Positions 19,709-27,156 of a stretch of DNA of 64,000 nucleotides are shown piece by piece (the first letter of the stretch is position 1; the number at the start of each line of letters is the position of its first letter). Under the pieces are notes generated by a model that was not told the DNA's origin, did not search any database, and worked only from the letters and a program-made list of their open reading frames with translations. A program made the translations under genes and the position numbers. Source of the stretch: Candidatus Protochlamydia phocaeensis (GTDB lineage Bacteria; Chlamydiota; Chlamydiia; Chlamydiales; Parachlamydiaceae); NCBI RefSeq assembly GCF_001545115.1, contig NZ_FCNU01000021.1:100581-164580 (forward strand), written 5' to 3'.

Positions 19709-20179
19709 TTAATGAAATAAATTCCTAGAAAAGTAGGAGTCGTGATTATCTTTCTCTCCTTTTTGTTCAGAAGGGGAATTGAAAAAAGCAGTCGATGTCT
19801 GAGAGATAGGGCTTGACGATTCGGAAGCCGACAGACGCGAAAGATCTAACTGATAGCAAAAAATGGGATAAAGACGGGAATCTGTCGCTATAGGTATAGA
19901 AAAGGAGGATTTGGTTTTGCGCATTAGAGCCTTATTTTCAACCTCCAAGCGAGAAGCAAAATGCGCGAGATTTTGATCTGCTTGCCGCCTATCAAATTTC
20001 TCATCCGCTTGAGTCAAACCTACCGGACAGCCGCCTTCTTGGCATTCAGAATTAGGAAATACAGACAAATTCCCTTTTTCATTATCTGATTCATCCCTTA
20101 AGAGTAAAAGAATTTCTTTTTCAATTCTTTCCCACTCGTTAAAATAGCTATTCCACAGATTGGGTCCATCAATTGTCAT
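19709..20179 (-). CDS. Hypothetical protein, 156 aa
   Basis: I recognise no domain. It is a soluble, polar protein with a short acidic helical N-terminus (WNSYFNEWERIEKEILLLLRD), a Cys-containing SECQEGGCPVG segment near 48-58, and a Ser-rich C-terminus. An upstream ATG at 20200 would lengthen it by seven residues. The strong SD AGAAGGAGG, however, lies immediately before the paired ATGATG at 20182/20179, which points to 20179 (5-nt spacing). There is no clear partner gene; csaA lies 128 bp upstream in the same direction. Confidence 0.7.
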   Translation of the reverse strand: MTIDGPNLWNSYFNEWERIEKEILLLLRDESDNEKGNLSVFPNSECQEGGCPVGLTQADEKFDRRQADQNLAHFASRLEVENKALMRKTKSSFSIPIATDSRLYPIFCYQLDLSRLSASESSSPISQTSTAFFNSPSEQKGEKDNHDSYFSRNLFH

Positions 20180-20327
20180 CATCGCCTCCTTCTGCCTCAC
20201 GTTATATTCCTTTCAAGAAAGCAAGCGTCAAAGCTTGGTAAACCTTGCTTATCTCCATCTAATCTTCCATAAGATTATAAACAAGCGAATTTCAATGCGA
20301 GCTTTCTGAAGTTCGCTTGCTGACTAA

Positions 20328-20660
20328 TCAATGCAGCTTTCCTCCATTAGGAACGGACTGATCAGGAGAGACCAAAATGATCTCCTGATATTCATCGCTT
20401 AAGCCCAATACAAGGACCTCTGATAGAAAAGGCCCGATTTGCTTTGGCGGAAAATTCACGACGGCAAGCACCTGCTTGCCAATCAAAGAATCGGGATGAT
20501 AGTGCTTGGTAATTTGAGCAGAAGAACGCTTGACCCCAATCTCTTCTCCAAAATTGATATGCAGCTGATAAGCAGGTTTTTTGGCCTGAGGAAAAGCCTT
20601 CGCTTGCACAATCGTTCCAATGCGAATATCCACTTTGGCAAATTCATCGTAACTAATCAT
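20328..20660 (-). CDS. csaA: CsaA-like tRNA-binding domain protein
   Basis: 110 residues forming one OB-fold EMAPII/Arc1p-type tRNA-binding domain: FAKVDIRIGTIVQA at the start, NFGEEIGVKRSSAQIT in the middle, and the family signature VLAVVNFPPKQIGPFLSEVL. CsaA homologues are described as secretion-linked chaperones with tRNA-binding ability; the true role is unsettled. GAGAGGA sits 6 nt before the ATG, overlapping the end of brnQ, whose stop is only 12 bp upstream. It is therefore translated from the brnQ mRNA. Confidence 0.92.
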   Translation of the reverse strand: MISYDEFAKVDIRIGTIVQAKAFPQAKKPAYQLHINFGEEIGVKRSSAQITKHYHPDSLIGKQVLAVVNFPPKQIGPFLSEVLVLGLSDEYQEIILVSPDQSVPNGGKLH

Positions 20661-20672
20661 TTTTATTCCTCT

Positions 20673-21806
20673 CTATTCAGCTTTAAATTGCAGATTTGAC
20701 TTCGAACTATACAATTGATAAACGCTTTGTCCAAAATTAATTGCTGTGAGTCCAATCAAAGCCGGATAAAAAATTTCCAAGATGGGGCCTAAAAATTGAG
20801 AGATGCCCTGGAATTCAAAAATCGCAATATTAAAAGTCAAAATCAGGGAGCCCAATAAAACGAGAGGATAGCTGACTTTCTCCTTTAATATCTCTTTTTG
20901 CATAAAGTCTGCAAAAGCAGCAATCAAGGCAATTGCCGTCGTCAGGCAGGCCAATACGACAGTCAAGCAAACAATCAATCCTGCCTGAGGTCCCAAGATT
21001 TTAAAGGCAAGGGCGGCAAGCAGCTGATCGGAAGGCAGAGAATCTAAGTAATCTGCATAAGAGGCTGCAATACAACTAAAGCCAATGTATACGACAGAAA
21101 GAAGCAACGCTCCTATACCGCTTGCCTTCAAAATAAATCCCAACCGCTCAGAAGCAGACGAGAAGGAAGCCGTTTTCTTTTGCATAAAAGCAATAATCAC
21201 AGGAGCAAAAAAGAAGGCAGCCAATAGATCCATTGTATTATAGCCCTCTTTCAAACCGTGCCAAAATAATTCCAATCCGCCCGCTTGCCACGCCTGATTT
21301 TCGGAAGGAGCATTTAGAATTCCCAGAAAGACAATAGCAGCCAACAGAGCAACAAGTAAGGGGGTTAAAATATAGCCTAAAATGTCTAAAAGCCGATTCT
21401 TTTTATAAGCCAGAAAAAAGATAATGACACAAGAAATTGCACTAAATACAGTAGAAGATATCCCTGGAAAAGACAGCTGAAAAGTCGAATAAGCCAAGGC
21501 AATGCAGCGAGGCGTTGAACCCAAAGGCCCTAAAAGGGCAATAATGGCGAATGCCAGCAAAAGACCGGGAATCCGTCCTAAACGGCCAAAAAAAGCCTTG
21601 ATATTCCCTTCATATAAAAACATGGCCAACAATCCGCAAAAAGGAATGGCAACAGCCGTTAAGAGCAAACCGGCAATGGCATAAGGTGTTTGGTCAAGAG
21701 CGTGCTTGCCCAAAGCAAGAGGGAATATAATATTTCCCGCCCCGAAAAACATCGAAAAGATCGCCAATCCTAAGGCGTATAAATCAAGTCGTTTAAAAGA
21801 TGACAT
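20673..21806 (-). CDS. brnQ: Branched-chain amino acid transporter BrnQ (LIVCS family)
   Basis: Sodium- or proton-coupled uptake of Leu/Ile/Val across the inner membrane. 377 residues, slightly shorter than E. coli BrnQ, with about twelve helices. Family hallmarks: FSMFFGAGNIIFPLALG near residue 17, AIIALLGPLGSTPRCIALAY near 95, and the AACLTTAIALIAAF-like segment around 285. The SD GGAG lies four nt before ATG 21806. Upstream (21873-22064) is a short ORF with a valine-rich C-terminus behind a near-consensus promoter, suggesting attenuation by charged tRNA-Val (inference). csaA follows in the operon. Confidence 0.95.
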   Translation of the reverse strand: MSSFKRLDLYALGLAIFSMFFGAGNIIFPLALGKHALDQTPYAIAGLLLTAVAIPFCGLLAMFLYEGNIKAFFGRLGRIPGLLLAFAIIALLGPLGSTPRCIALAYSTFQLSFPGISSTVFSAISCVIIFFLAYKKNRLLDILGYILTPLLVALLAAIVFLGILNAPSENQAWQAGGLELFWHGLKEGYNTMDLLAAFFFAPVIIAFMQKKTASFSSASERLGFILKASGIGALLLSVVYIGFSCIAASYADYLDSLPSDQLLAALAFKILGPQAGLIVCLTVVLACLTTAIALIAAFADFMQKEILKEKVSYPLVLLGSLILTFNIAIFEFQGISQFLGPILEIFYPALIGLTAINFGQSVYQLYSSKSNLQFKAE

Positions 21807-21852
21807 AAAGCTCCATCGCTTGTATTAAAATTATTTAAGGCATGAAATAAAG

Positions 21853-21890
21853 GGGAAAACAGAAATAGTGCGCTAAGCGCGCACGACGAC
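21853..21890 (-). promoter_or_regulatory. Hairpin at end of the brnQ leader ORF
   Basis: On the minus strand GTGCGC-GCTTA-GCGCAC is a perfect 6-bp GC-rich stem with a 5-nt loop covering the last sense codons and stop of the leader ORF. It is followed by the T-rich TATTTCTGTTTTCC. It could be an attenuator or pause hairpin, but the T-run is interrupted. Confidence 0.45.
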
Positions 21891-22004
21891 GGAGACGACT
21901 TTAACGACGGCTAAACGCTCGACAATTCCACCTACAAAAAATGAGCAGGCAGATGCGCTCTCAAACGCAGATAGAAAGGAAAGGGGAGCGCTCATCGGGT
22001 TCAT
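21873..22004 (-). CDS. Putative valine-rich leader peptide of brnQ (43 aa)
   Basis: A short ORF that ends 66 bp before brnQ on the same strand and terminates in VVKVVSVVVRA (seven Val in eleven residues, codons mainly GTC). This resembles the valine runs of enterobacterial ilv leader peptides such as IvbL (VVVVRVVVVVG). Starts are possible at 22004 (MNPMSAPL) or 21995 (MSAPLSFL, 40 aa); an upstream in-frame start at 22070 lies outside the predicted transcript. There is no clear SD. A hairpin overlaps its stop codon. Function is inferred from position and composition only. Confidence 0.55.
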   Translation of the reverse strand: MNPMSAPLSFLSAFESASACSFFVGGIVERLAVVKVVSVVVRA

Positions 22005-22035
22005 AAAATAGGGTACTTTTTTGTAACTTAAAATA

Positions 22036-22064
22036 AGTATAATTAAATCCATTTTTTCTGACAA
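22036..22064 (-). promoter_or_regulatory. Promoter of the brnQ leader transcript
   Basis: On the minus strand -35 TTGTCA (22059-22064), a 17-bp spacer and -10 TATACT (22036-22041): five of six matches to each sigma-70 hexamer with ideal spacing. Predicted start of transcription is near 22029, about 25 nt before the leader ATG. Confidence 0.7.
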
Positions 22065-22176
22065 GGTCAAAATAAATCAAAACCTCAAATCGATTAAAAT
22101 TTAATTAATTAAGTCCCATTTCATTCGAAATAAAAAAAATATTTTAAAACAGCAACACAATTAATTTATTTTAGTT

Positions 22177-22182
22177 TATAAT
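22177..22182 (+). promoter_or_regulatory. Candidate -10 box for the SycD operon
   Basis: TATAAT perfect match in a very AT-rich leader 59 bp before the chaperone ATG. No good -35 is visible, so the call is weak. Confidence 0.35.
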
Positions 22183-22240
22183 ATATAAAACAAGAGAACA
22201 GATTTTATTTAATTAAACCACCTAAATAATTAGGTTTATT

Positions 22241-22804
22241 ATGGCTAAAGTTAAAAAAACTTCTTTAAGAGAGAGCGATGGACAGGCATCTAATCTTAAT
22301 GCTTCTCTGCAATCAAATAAAAAGCGCTTGATTAACCATCTCATCGAACAGGGAATTATCAGTCAACAGACATTGAATTTAACAAAAGAACACCTGAAAA
22401 AGCTGTACGAGCGGGCGTATCAGTTATACTCGGCCGGAAAGTACAAAGATGCCAAGGCTTTATTTGCTGTCTTATTAGTATTCAATCAATCAGATGTGAA
22501 TTTTATTTATGGATTTGCGACTTGCTGTTTCATGTTAAAAGAGTATGAATTGGCTGCCAATAGCTATCTTCAATGCGGCTCATTGGATCCGGCCAATCCC
22601 CTTCCCTATTTCTATGCCGCCGATTGTTTTTTACATCAAAGCGATTTAGCCTCTGCTTGTGTGGCTTTGCGCATGGTCGTCAAGCGGGCAAATGAAAAAT
22701 CCGAATATGCAGAACTCAAGCAACGCGCTCAATTGATATTAGGCGCTTTATCTCAGACAAAAACAGAAGAAATGCAATCCAAAACACAAGGATCAACTCC
22801 TTAA
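22241..22804 (+). CDS. SycD/LcrH-type type III secretion chaperone
   Basis: 187 residues. A polar N-terminus of about 50 residues is followed by three tetratricopeptide-like repeats (about 50-165): LYERAYQLYSAGKYKDAKAL, the diagnostic FIYGFATCCFMLKEYELAA, and PLPYFYAADCFLHQSDLASA. Class II chaperones of this type bind hydrophobic translocators in the cytoplasm and hold them for the type III secretion apparatus. The gene lies 36 bp before the large candidate secreted protein at 22841, the usual chaperone-cargo arrangement. The N-terminal extension is longer than in Yersinia SycD. The leader is AT-rich. Confidence 0.9.
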   Translation: MAKVKKTSLRESDGQASNLNASLQSNKKRLINHLIEQGIISQQTLNLTKEHLKKLYERAYQLYSAGKYKDAKALFAVLLVFNQSDVNFIYGFATCCFMLKEYELAANSYLQCGSLDPANPLPYFYAADCFLHQSDLASACVALRMVVKRANEKSEYAELKQRAQLILGALSQTKTEEMQSKTQGSTP

Positions 22805-22840
22805 TTTTTTATTACACAACATTCTCAATACGAGGTGTTT

Positions 22841-25015
22841 ATGGAGACTGACTATTCAAGCAGTTGGCAGCGTTCCGATTCATTTAATAATCCTCTTCTT
22901 CCAAATGGAAATAACGGGGATCCAACTGTTCAATCTCAATCGCCCAACCTATCCCTATCTTTTCAAATTAAATCGACGCTTAGCCAAGCGGATGTAGCAT
23001 TTAATCTCAATCCCTCTTTAAACCATCCTATTTTAACTCCTCCTGATGAAATTAATATTGCGACGAATACCAATTCTTTAGTCCAGCTTGTGACGATTTT
23101 AAATTCTGCTACGCAAATGATTCAGGAAGCTTTAGATATCTTAAATCCCAATCCAGCCCCTGGTGTTGCAGCCAATCAATCCCAAATGCCTGGCGTTGCA
23201 GCAGGTCAGAGCCAAACAGCCGACGGCGCTACTGCACCGGATGGCAGTCAGGCAAATACCGGCTTATCAAATGATTCCATGCTGAAATTTTTGACTGTTC
23301 TGGGCAAGGCTTTAACAGATTTAAGGCAGCTTGAGCACAAAATTGAACAGCAGGAAGCGACGGATACGCGTGCCTTGGCCCATGCCCTAGAAACTTTATC
23401 TAAGCTGCATGGCAATGGAACAGGAGGAAAGTTAGACTTGCTGAATAAATTGGAAGATCTAAGGCAAAATGGGGCGCAGCAGATTAGCACGGGCGAGCGT
23501 TACATCTTAGGCGAACATCCGGACCTCATGCTGCAGCTTGCCTCATATGGTATTATGCCTCCCACAGCAGGCGGAGGCCCTTATGACGGTATGGCCCAGG
23601 CTTATGCCAATAATAATACTCCTCCTTATGACAATCCCATTTATCAAGGAATGGCTCAGGCTCTTCCCGGAGGATGGGAAGAATTGTCTGGTTCAGAGCT
23701 TGATCAAGTGATCAATAAACTCAAATCATCAATTGCAAAAGACATGGTTGCCAATATGATCGGAGGAAGCGGACTGGGATCCTTCCTTATGAGAACTTCC
23801 CTTGAAAGCTCTTTGGGAATTTTTAACATTATGCATCTCAGTTCCGACAGCAAGCTCATCCAATTGATGCTGCTGCGTCAGCAGCTGGAAGATTTTAAAG
23901 AGCAGGGGCCGCGCAATATCAGCTCGGGCGAACGCTTCATTTTAGGTGAGCGTCCCGATTTAATGTTGCAGCTGGCAAATGCCGGCATCTATCCTCCTAT
24001 GAATGGGGGTGGCCCTTATGATGGCATGGCCCGCACAGAGGCTGCTAACGGAAATCCCCCTTACGATAATCCCATTTATCAAACCATGGCCAACTCTCTT
24101 CCTACAGGCTGGGAAGAACTGTCTTCTTCGGAATTGGATAATGTCCTCAATCAATTAGACAACCAGATCAATTCCTTATCCAATAATTTTGCCCCTAACT
24201 TTTTATCAGAAAATCGATTTGACGCTCCATGGAATGGAATGTTCTTCTCTCCCGCTTTTGGTTTTGGCGGCTTCGGCTCTTCTTTTGATGATATCTTCTC
24301 TCCTGCCACCGATATATTCGGCCGCTTTAATCCCGCCATTAATAACATGCTTGGCGATCTGATTGCCGAAGTTGATCCAATGGAGGGCTTTATGGTGAAA
24401 CTGGGATTTAGGAGCGCCGATCAAGTCGTCAATGATTTATTGACCAAAGTCATCCTTAATCAATCGCTTGCTTTTTCCCTCGCACTAGAACTTGGCAATC
24501 CTTTTGATCCGCCTTCCTTTGCCATTCAAACATTGGATAATCTTGTTGCCTCTGCCATGATCAATTCCATGGTAGAAGATTTGATGGGATTTCCAAGCAC
24601 CTCTCTCTTTGAACGGGAAATGATGAAGGACAGCCTGATTTCTTTTGCTGTTTTAATTACGTTGAGCAATCACAATTCCGCTTCTTTTAATACTCTCAGC
24701 GATATTTTACAAAGTGTGGCAGAGCAGCGGCCAGACTTGGCTTTCTATACGGCAATTGGCTTGTCTCTGCTTACAGGCAGCCAGCGTCCCAACCCCGAAA
24801 GTGCCGTTAGAGAAATTGTCAAGAGATTGGCAGACAAAGTGGGACAAGACCAAGACCAATTGGAAGATATTCGCCTATTGGAGGCCCTGTTGATGGCGAT
24901 GATGAAAAAACTTTTACAAGGCTTGCTTGGCTCGCCTCAACAAGGCGGCCCCGATCCTAGCGGCTCGGATGGACAAGGAAGCGGCGGAAACACAACCTTT
25001 ATTATTCAAGGTTAG
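22841..25015 (+). CDS. Candidate type III secreted protein with internal duplication (724 aa)
   Basis: Not a recognised family. The N-terminus is Ser/Asn/Gln-rich and disordered, with a Pro/Ala/Gln low-complexity linker near 100-145. Two copies of an about 80-residue module follow, starting near residues 213 and 357. Both read ISxGERxILGExPDLMLQL, GGGPYDGMA, PPYDNPIY and GWEELSxSELD. The C-terminal 250 residues are helical with moderately hydrophobic stretches, and the tail is Gly/Ser-rich (GSDGQGSGGN). SD GAGG 5 nt before ATG 22841 sets the start; a GTG six bases upstream is unlikely. Cotranscription with a SycD-like chaperone suggests a secreted substrate or translocator (inference). Confidence 0.75.
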   Translation: METDYSSSWQRSDSFNNPLLPNGNNGDPTVQSQSPNLSLSFQIKSTLSQADVAFNLNPSLNHPILTPPDEINIATNTNSLVQLVTILNSATQMIQEALDILNPNPAPGVAANQSQMPGVAAGQSQTADGATAPDGSQANTGLSNDSMLKFLTVLGKALTDLRQLEHKIEQQEATDTRALAHALETLSKLHGNGTGGKLDLLNKLEDLRQNGAQQISTGERYILGEHPDLMLQLASYGIMPPTAGGGPYDGMAQAYANNNTPPYDNPIYQGMAQALPGGWEELSGSELDQVINKLKSSIAKDMVANMIGGSGLGSFLMRTSLESSLGIFNIMHLSSDSKLIQLMLLRQQLEDFKEQGPRNISSGERFILGERPDLMLQLANAGIYPPMNGGGPYDGMARTEAANGNPPYDNPIYQTMANSLPTGWEELSSSELDNVLNQLDNQINSLSNNFAPNFLSENRFDAPWNGMFFSPAFGFGGFGSSFDDIFSPATDIFGRFNPAINNMLGDLIAEVDPMEGFMVKLGFRSADQVVNDLLTKVILNQSLAFSLALELGNPFDPPSFAIQTLDNLVASAMINSMVEDLMGFPSTSLFEREMMKDSLISFAVLITLSNHNSASFNTLSDILQSVAEQRPDLAFYTAIGLSLLTGSQRPNPESAVREIVKRLADKVGQDQDQLEDIRLLEALLMAMMKKLLQGLLGSPQQGGPDPSGSDGQGSGGNTTFIIQG

Positions 25016-25041
25016 CCTTCTAGGCGTAGCACAAAATAGCG

Positions 25042-25099
25042 ATGGCGCTTTTCAGCTGAGAGCGTATTTTTCACTCTTTGCTGAGAGCGCCATTTTTTT
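25042..25099 (+). terminator. Strong terminator between the secreted protein gene and amn
   Basis: Stem ATGGCGCT-TTTCAGC / GCTGAGAGCGCCAT (14-15 bp, one bulge) followed by seven T residues on the + strand. It lies between convergent genes. Confidence 0.8.
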
Positions 25100-25124
25100 A
25101 TAAAACCAGTGAAAAGGAAGGCCC

Positions 25125-25967
25125 TTATTCGATCAGCGTCTTTTCGAATCGTTTGCGGCTGCCTCTAAAAATTCCTTTGGCTTCATTTTTAAGGGCAATA
25201 TCCAATGCATTCATGACTTTCACTCCTTTTTCGACATGCTCGCCTGTATAGGTATTAAAGACATTTTCTGAGCTCTTTTTTGTCTTAATTCCTTCTCTAT
25301 TCAGGGGCAAATCCGAGATAAGAAGAAGTGCCCCGACAGGCAATTTATGGCTATATCCAGCCATGAACAGCGTTGCGCATTCCATTTCAATAGACTGCGG
25401 GCGCGTCGCCTTCAATCGGGTGCGAAAGTCCTGGTCGAATTCCCAGAACCGCTTGTTAGTCGTATGCGTAATCCCAATATGGTAGGACGTTTTTTCTTCA
25501 TCCAGAACATTTGTGACAATTTTTTGCACTAAAAAATTTGCCAATGAAGGCACTTCGGCAGGAAAATAAAAATCAGATGTTCCTTCCCCTCTAATACTTG
25601 CGATGGGCACAAAATACTCTCCAACTTCATAATTCCTTCTCAACCCTCCGCACATGCCGAGCAGCAAGGCGGCCCGAATGGGTAAGAAAGCACACAAATC
25701 CACAACAAGAGCGGCTGCCGGAGACCCTATTTTAAAATCCAAAATACTGACCTGTTCAGTTGGCGAATGGGCCACTTTAAACGTAGATCCTTCAATGACA
25801 GATACGCCCCGGCTTTCGGCAAAATAATGGACATATCTAGAAAAATTGGTCAATAGAAGATAGGGCTGAAAATCAGCGACGGGCGATCCTGAATAACGCT
25901 CTAATGTATCGTGAGCAATCTTTTCTTGTAGAAGATATTCTTCCAATTGCTGGTCTATATCATTCAT
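25125..25967 (-). CDS. amn: AMP nucleosidase (PNP/UDP phosphorylase superfamily)
   Basis: Predicted to cleave the N-glycosidic bond of AMP, giving adenine and ribose 5-phosphate, in the cytoplasm. 280 residues, matching the short chlamydial Amn rather than the 480-residue E. coli enzyme. Nucleosidase-fold markers: the phosphate/sugar loop LLLGMCGGLRRNYEVGEY near 98-115, the substrate-binding SIEMECATLFMAGY near 193-206, and the catalytic-loop segment LLLISDLPLN. AAGGA 7 nt before the ATG supports the start. In Chlamydia amn precedes an efp gene; here about 2.2 kb of small and relic genes separate them. Confidence 0.88.
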   Translation of the reverse strand: MNDIDQQLEEYLLQEKIAHDTLERYSGSPVADFQPYLLLTNFSRYVHYFAESRGVSVIEGSTFKVAHSPTEQVSILDFKIGSPAAALVVDLCAFLPIRAALLLGMCGGLRRNYEVGEYFVPIASIRGEGTSDFYFPAEVPSLANFLVQKIVTNVLDEEKTSYHIGITHTTNKRFWEFDQDFRTRLKATRPQSIEMECATLFMAGYSHKLPVGALLLISDLPLNREGIKTKKSSENVFNTYTGEHVEKGVKVMNALDIALKNEAKGIFRGSRKRFEKTLIE

Positions 25968-26034
25968 AGAAATTCCTTAACCTGATAGTCTACTCTTTTT
26001 CATGAGCAGTTTCTTTTTGATTATAGAGCTGTTC

Positions 26035-26253
26035 TTAATCCGAATTGAATAAGGGACCAAATGTAGGCTGAGATTCCTTCACTACCATGAAGTGCTCTTG
26101 ACAGCGTCCGCATGTCAAATCTTTTTCCAGCTGTCCTAGCCGATATTCATATTTATCGCGATTTTCTATAATATATCCGCATTTAGGACAACGATAATAA
26201 TGAATGACAATGTCCCATGTATGATTGCCATGTCTTTGTCTTGGATCATCCAT
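26035..26253 (-). CDS. Small zinc-ribbon protein, 72 aa
   Basis: One zinc ribbon: YRCPKCGYIIEN followed about 27 residues later by LTCGRCQEHF (two CxxC pairs), in a short protein with no other domain. The best start is ATG 26253 (MDDPRQRHGNH), which overlaps the stop of the preceding gene by eight bases and implies translational coupling. A TTG further upstream would be inside that gene. The function is unknown; two CxxC knuckles suggest a structural zinc and nucleic-acid or protein binding. Confidence 0.7.
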   Translation of the reverse strand: MDDPRQRHGNHTWDIVIHYYRCPKCGYIIENRDKYEYRLGQLEKDLTCGRCQEHFMVVKESQPTFGPLFNSD

Positions 26254-26449
26254 GACCGCGCTTATCTCCGAATAATTGGGCCAATAAAGCTGCAAAAAAT
26301 CCCCTTTTTTTTGGCCTCATGCGATGATTTTCGATCCCCCATCCATTTAAATCATGCATTTCACATCCAATAATGCCATGGCCAGGCTCAACTTTTTCCT
26401 TAATAAGGGGCTTATCTATTTTATAATCCCGATATTCCTTGAACCACAT
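26246..26449 (-). CDS. Small conserved-looking protein, 67 aa, coupled to zinc-ribbon gene
   Basis: I do not recognise this protein. It is a basic polar peptide with the segment KVEPGHGIIGCEMHDLNGWG and a short hydrophobic patch (GFFAALLAQLFG) near its end. A textbook SD (AAAGGAGG) four nt before ATG 26449 shows that it is translated. The downstream zinc-ribbon gene starts inside its last codons. The pair could be two subunits of one complex, or a split gene whose halves were once in one frame; the clean overlap favours two genes. Confidence 0.65.
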   Translation of the reverse strand: MWFKEYRDYKIDKPLIKEKVEPGHGIIGCEMHDLNGWGIENHRMRPKKRGFFAALLAQLFGDKRGHG

Positions 26450-26668
26450 ACAACCTCCTTTATTTGGATGCCGCTTGTTTTCAAATTCTCTAATCTGAAA
26501 GCATGGGTATGCTCAAATTATTATTAATAATTTTATCAAAAGCGTTTTTTGTTTAATAGATGAACCTATCAATGAATATAGATGAACCTATCCATGAATT
26601 TAGAATATGATAAAACTTTACCTTTAAAGAGGTAAAGAGAGAGATGACAAGAGATTTTGAGAAATTAG

Positions 26669-26896
26669 AAGATAAGCGGTGGGAGAGGAAGTAGAGCAAT
26701 TGATGAATTGGCAAGCTCCCTTGCAAAGAGGAAAAAGAATAAAATAGGGTTATGCATGAAAGGGAAAATCGAACAAGCTTTTGCTCATTTTAAACGTAAA
26801 TTCCGGAGACTTATGCTTGAGAGATAGCAAACCACTTGGCTTGGATTTCTAAATTGTGCTTTTATTCTTAATTGGATCCAAATTTTATTAAGATAG
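26669..26896 (+). pseudogene. Transposase C-terminal relic (IS5/DDE_Tnp_4-like)
   Basis: The frame reads MKGKIEQAFAHFKRKFRRL, then a TAG at 26825, then QTTWLGFLNCAFILNWI and a stop at 26894. The pattern of a VERxFxxxKxRFRRL-type helix followed by a small hydrophobic ACxxLHN-like segment is typical of the C-terminal end of IS5-type DDE transposases. Only this end survives, no terminal inverted repeats are visible, and it is interrupted, so it is a dead fragment. Confidence 0.45.
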
Positions 26897-26910
26897 ATTC
26901 ATTGATAGCC

Positions 26911-27018
26911 TGTTAAAAAACCTTCTAATGGCTTGAATTCGAGTTCTTTTCCCCTAAGGAGCAAGAGTTCCTATAAGAAAAAAAATCTCAAGTGCAAACT
27001 ATTATAATTTATTTAACA
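26911..27018. repeat. Family B palindromic repeat, copy 3
   Basis: TTCTAATGGCTTGAATTCGA and GAGTTCTTTTCCCCTAAGGA match the left arm of the other copies. The right half (AAATCTCAAGTGCAAACTAT) is degraded. Confidence 0.5.
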
Positions 27019-27156
27019 GTTCTAAAGATTACCATAACATAACAACTTACAGAAACATTTAATAAATAAACCAATTTAAATCATTTATTTTAAATACATT
27101 ATTCATTACAATAAATAACTACTAAACAATTTAAATTAATATATTCCGAGGTATGC

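Larger units (their letters stand above)
26450..27156. other. Intergenic region with transposase relic
   Basis: 707 bp. The left third is AT-rich with two near-identical ATGAACCTATC blocks (26561 and 26582). The middle holds a transposase C-terminal relic (26669-26896). The right end carries a family B repeat (26911-27018) and the AT-rich leader of the next gene. Confidence 0.5.

Noticed and set aside
22004..22070. Longer start (22070) for the brnQ leader ORF
   Set aside because: It would begin upstream of the predicted -10 and -35 boxes, so it would not be in the transcript.
23478..24160. Possible CRISPR-like or tandem DNA repeat in the secreted protein gene
   Set aside because: There are only two copies, conserved as protein rather than DNA, so it is a domain duplication.
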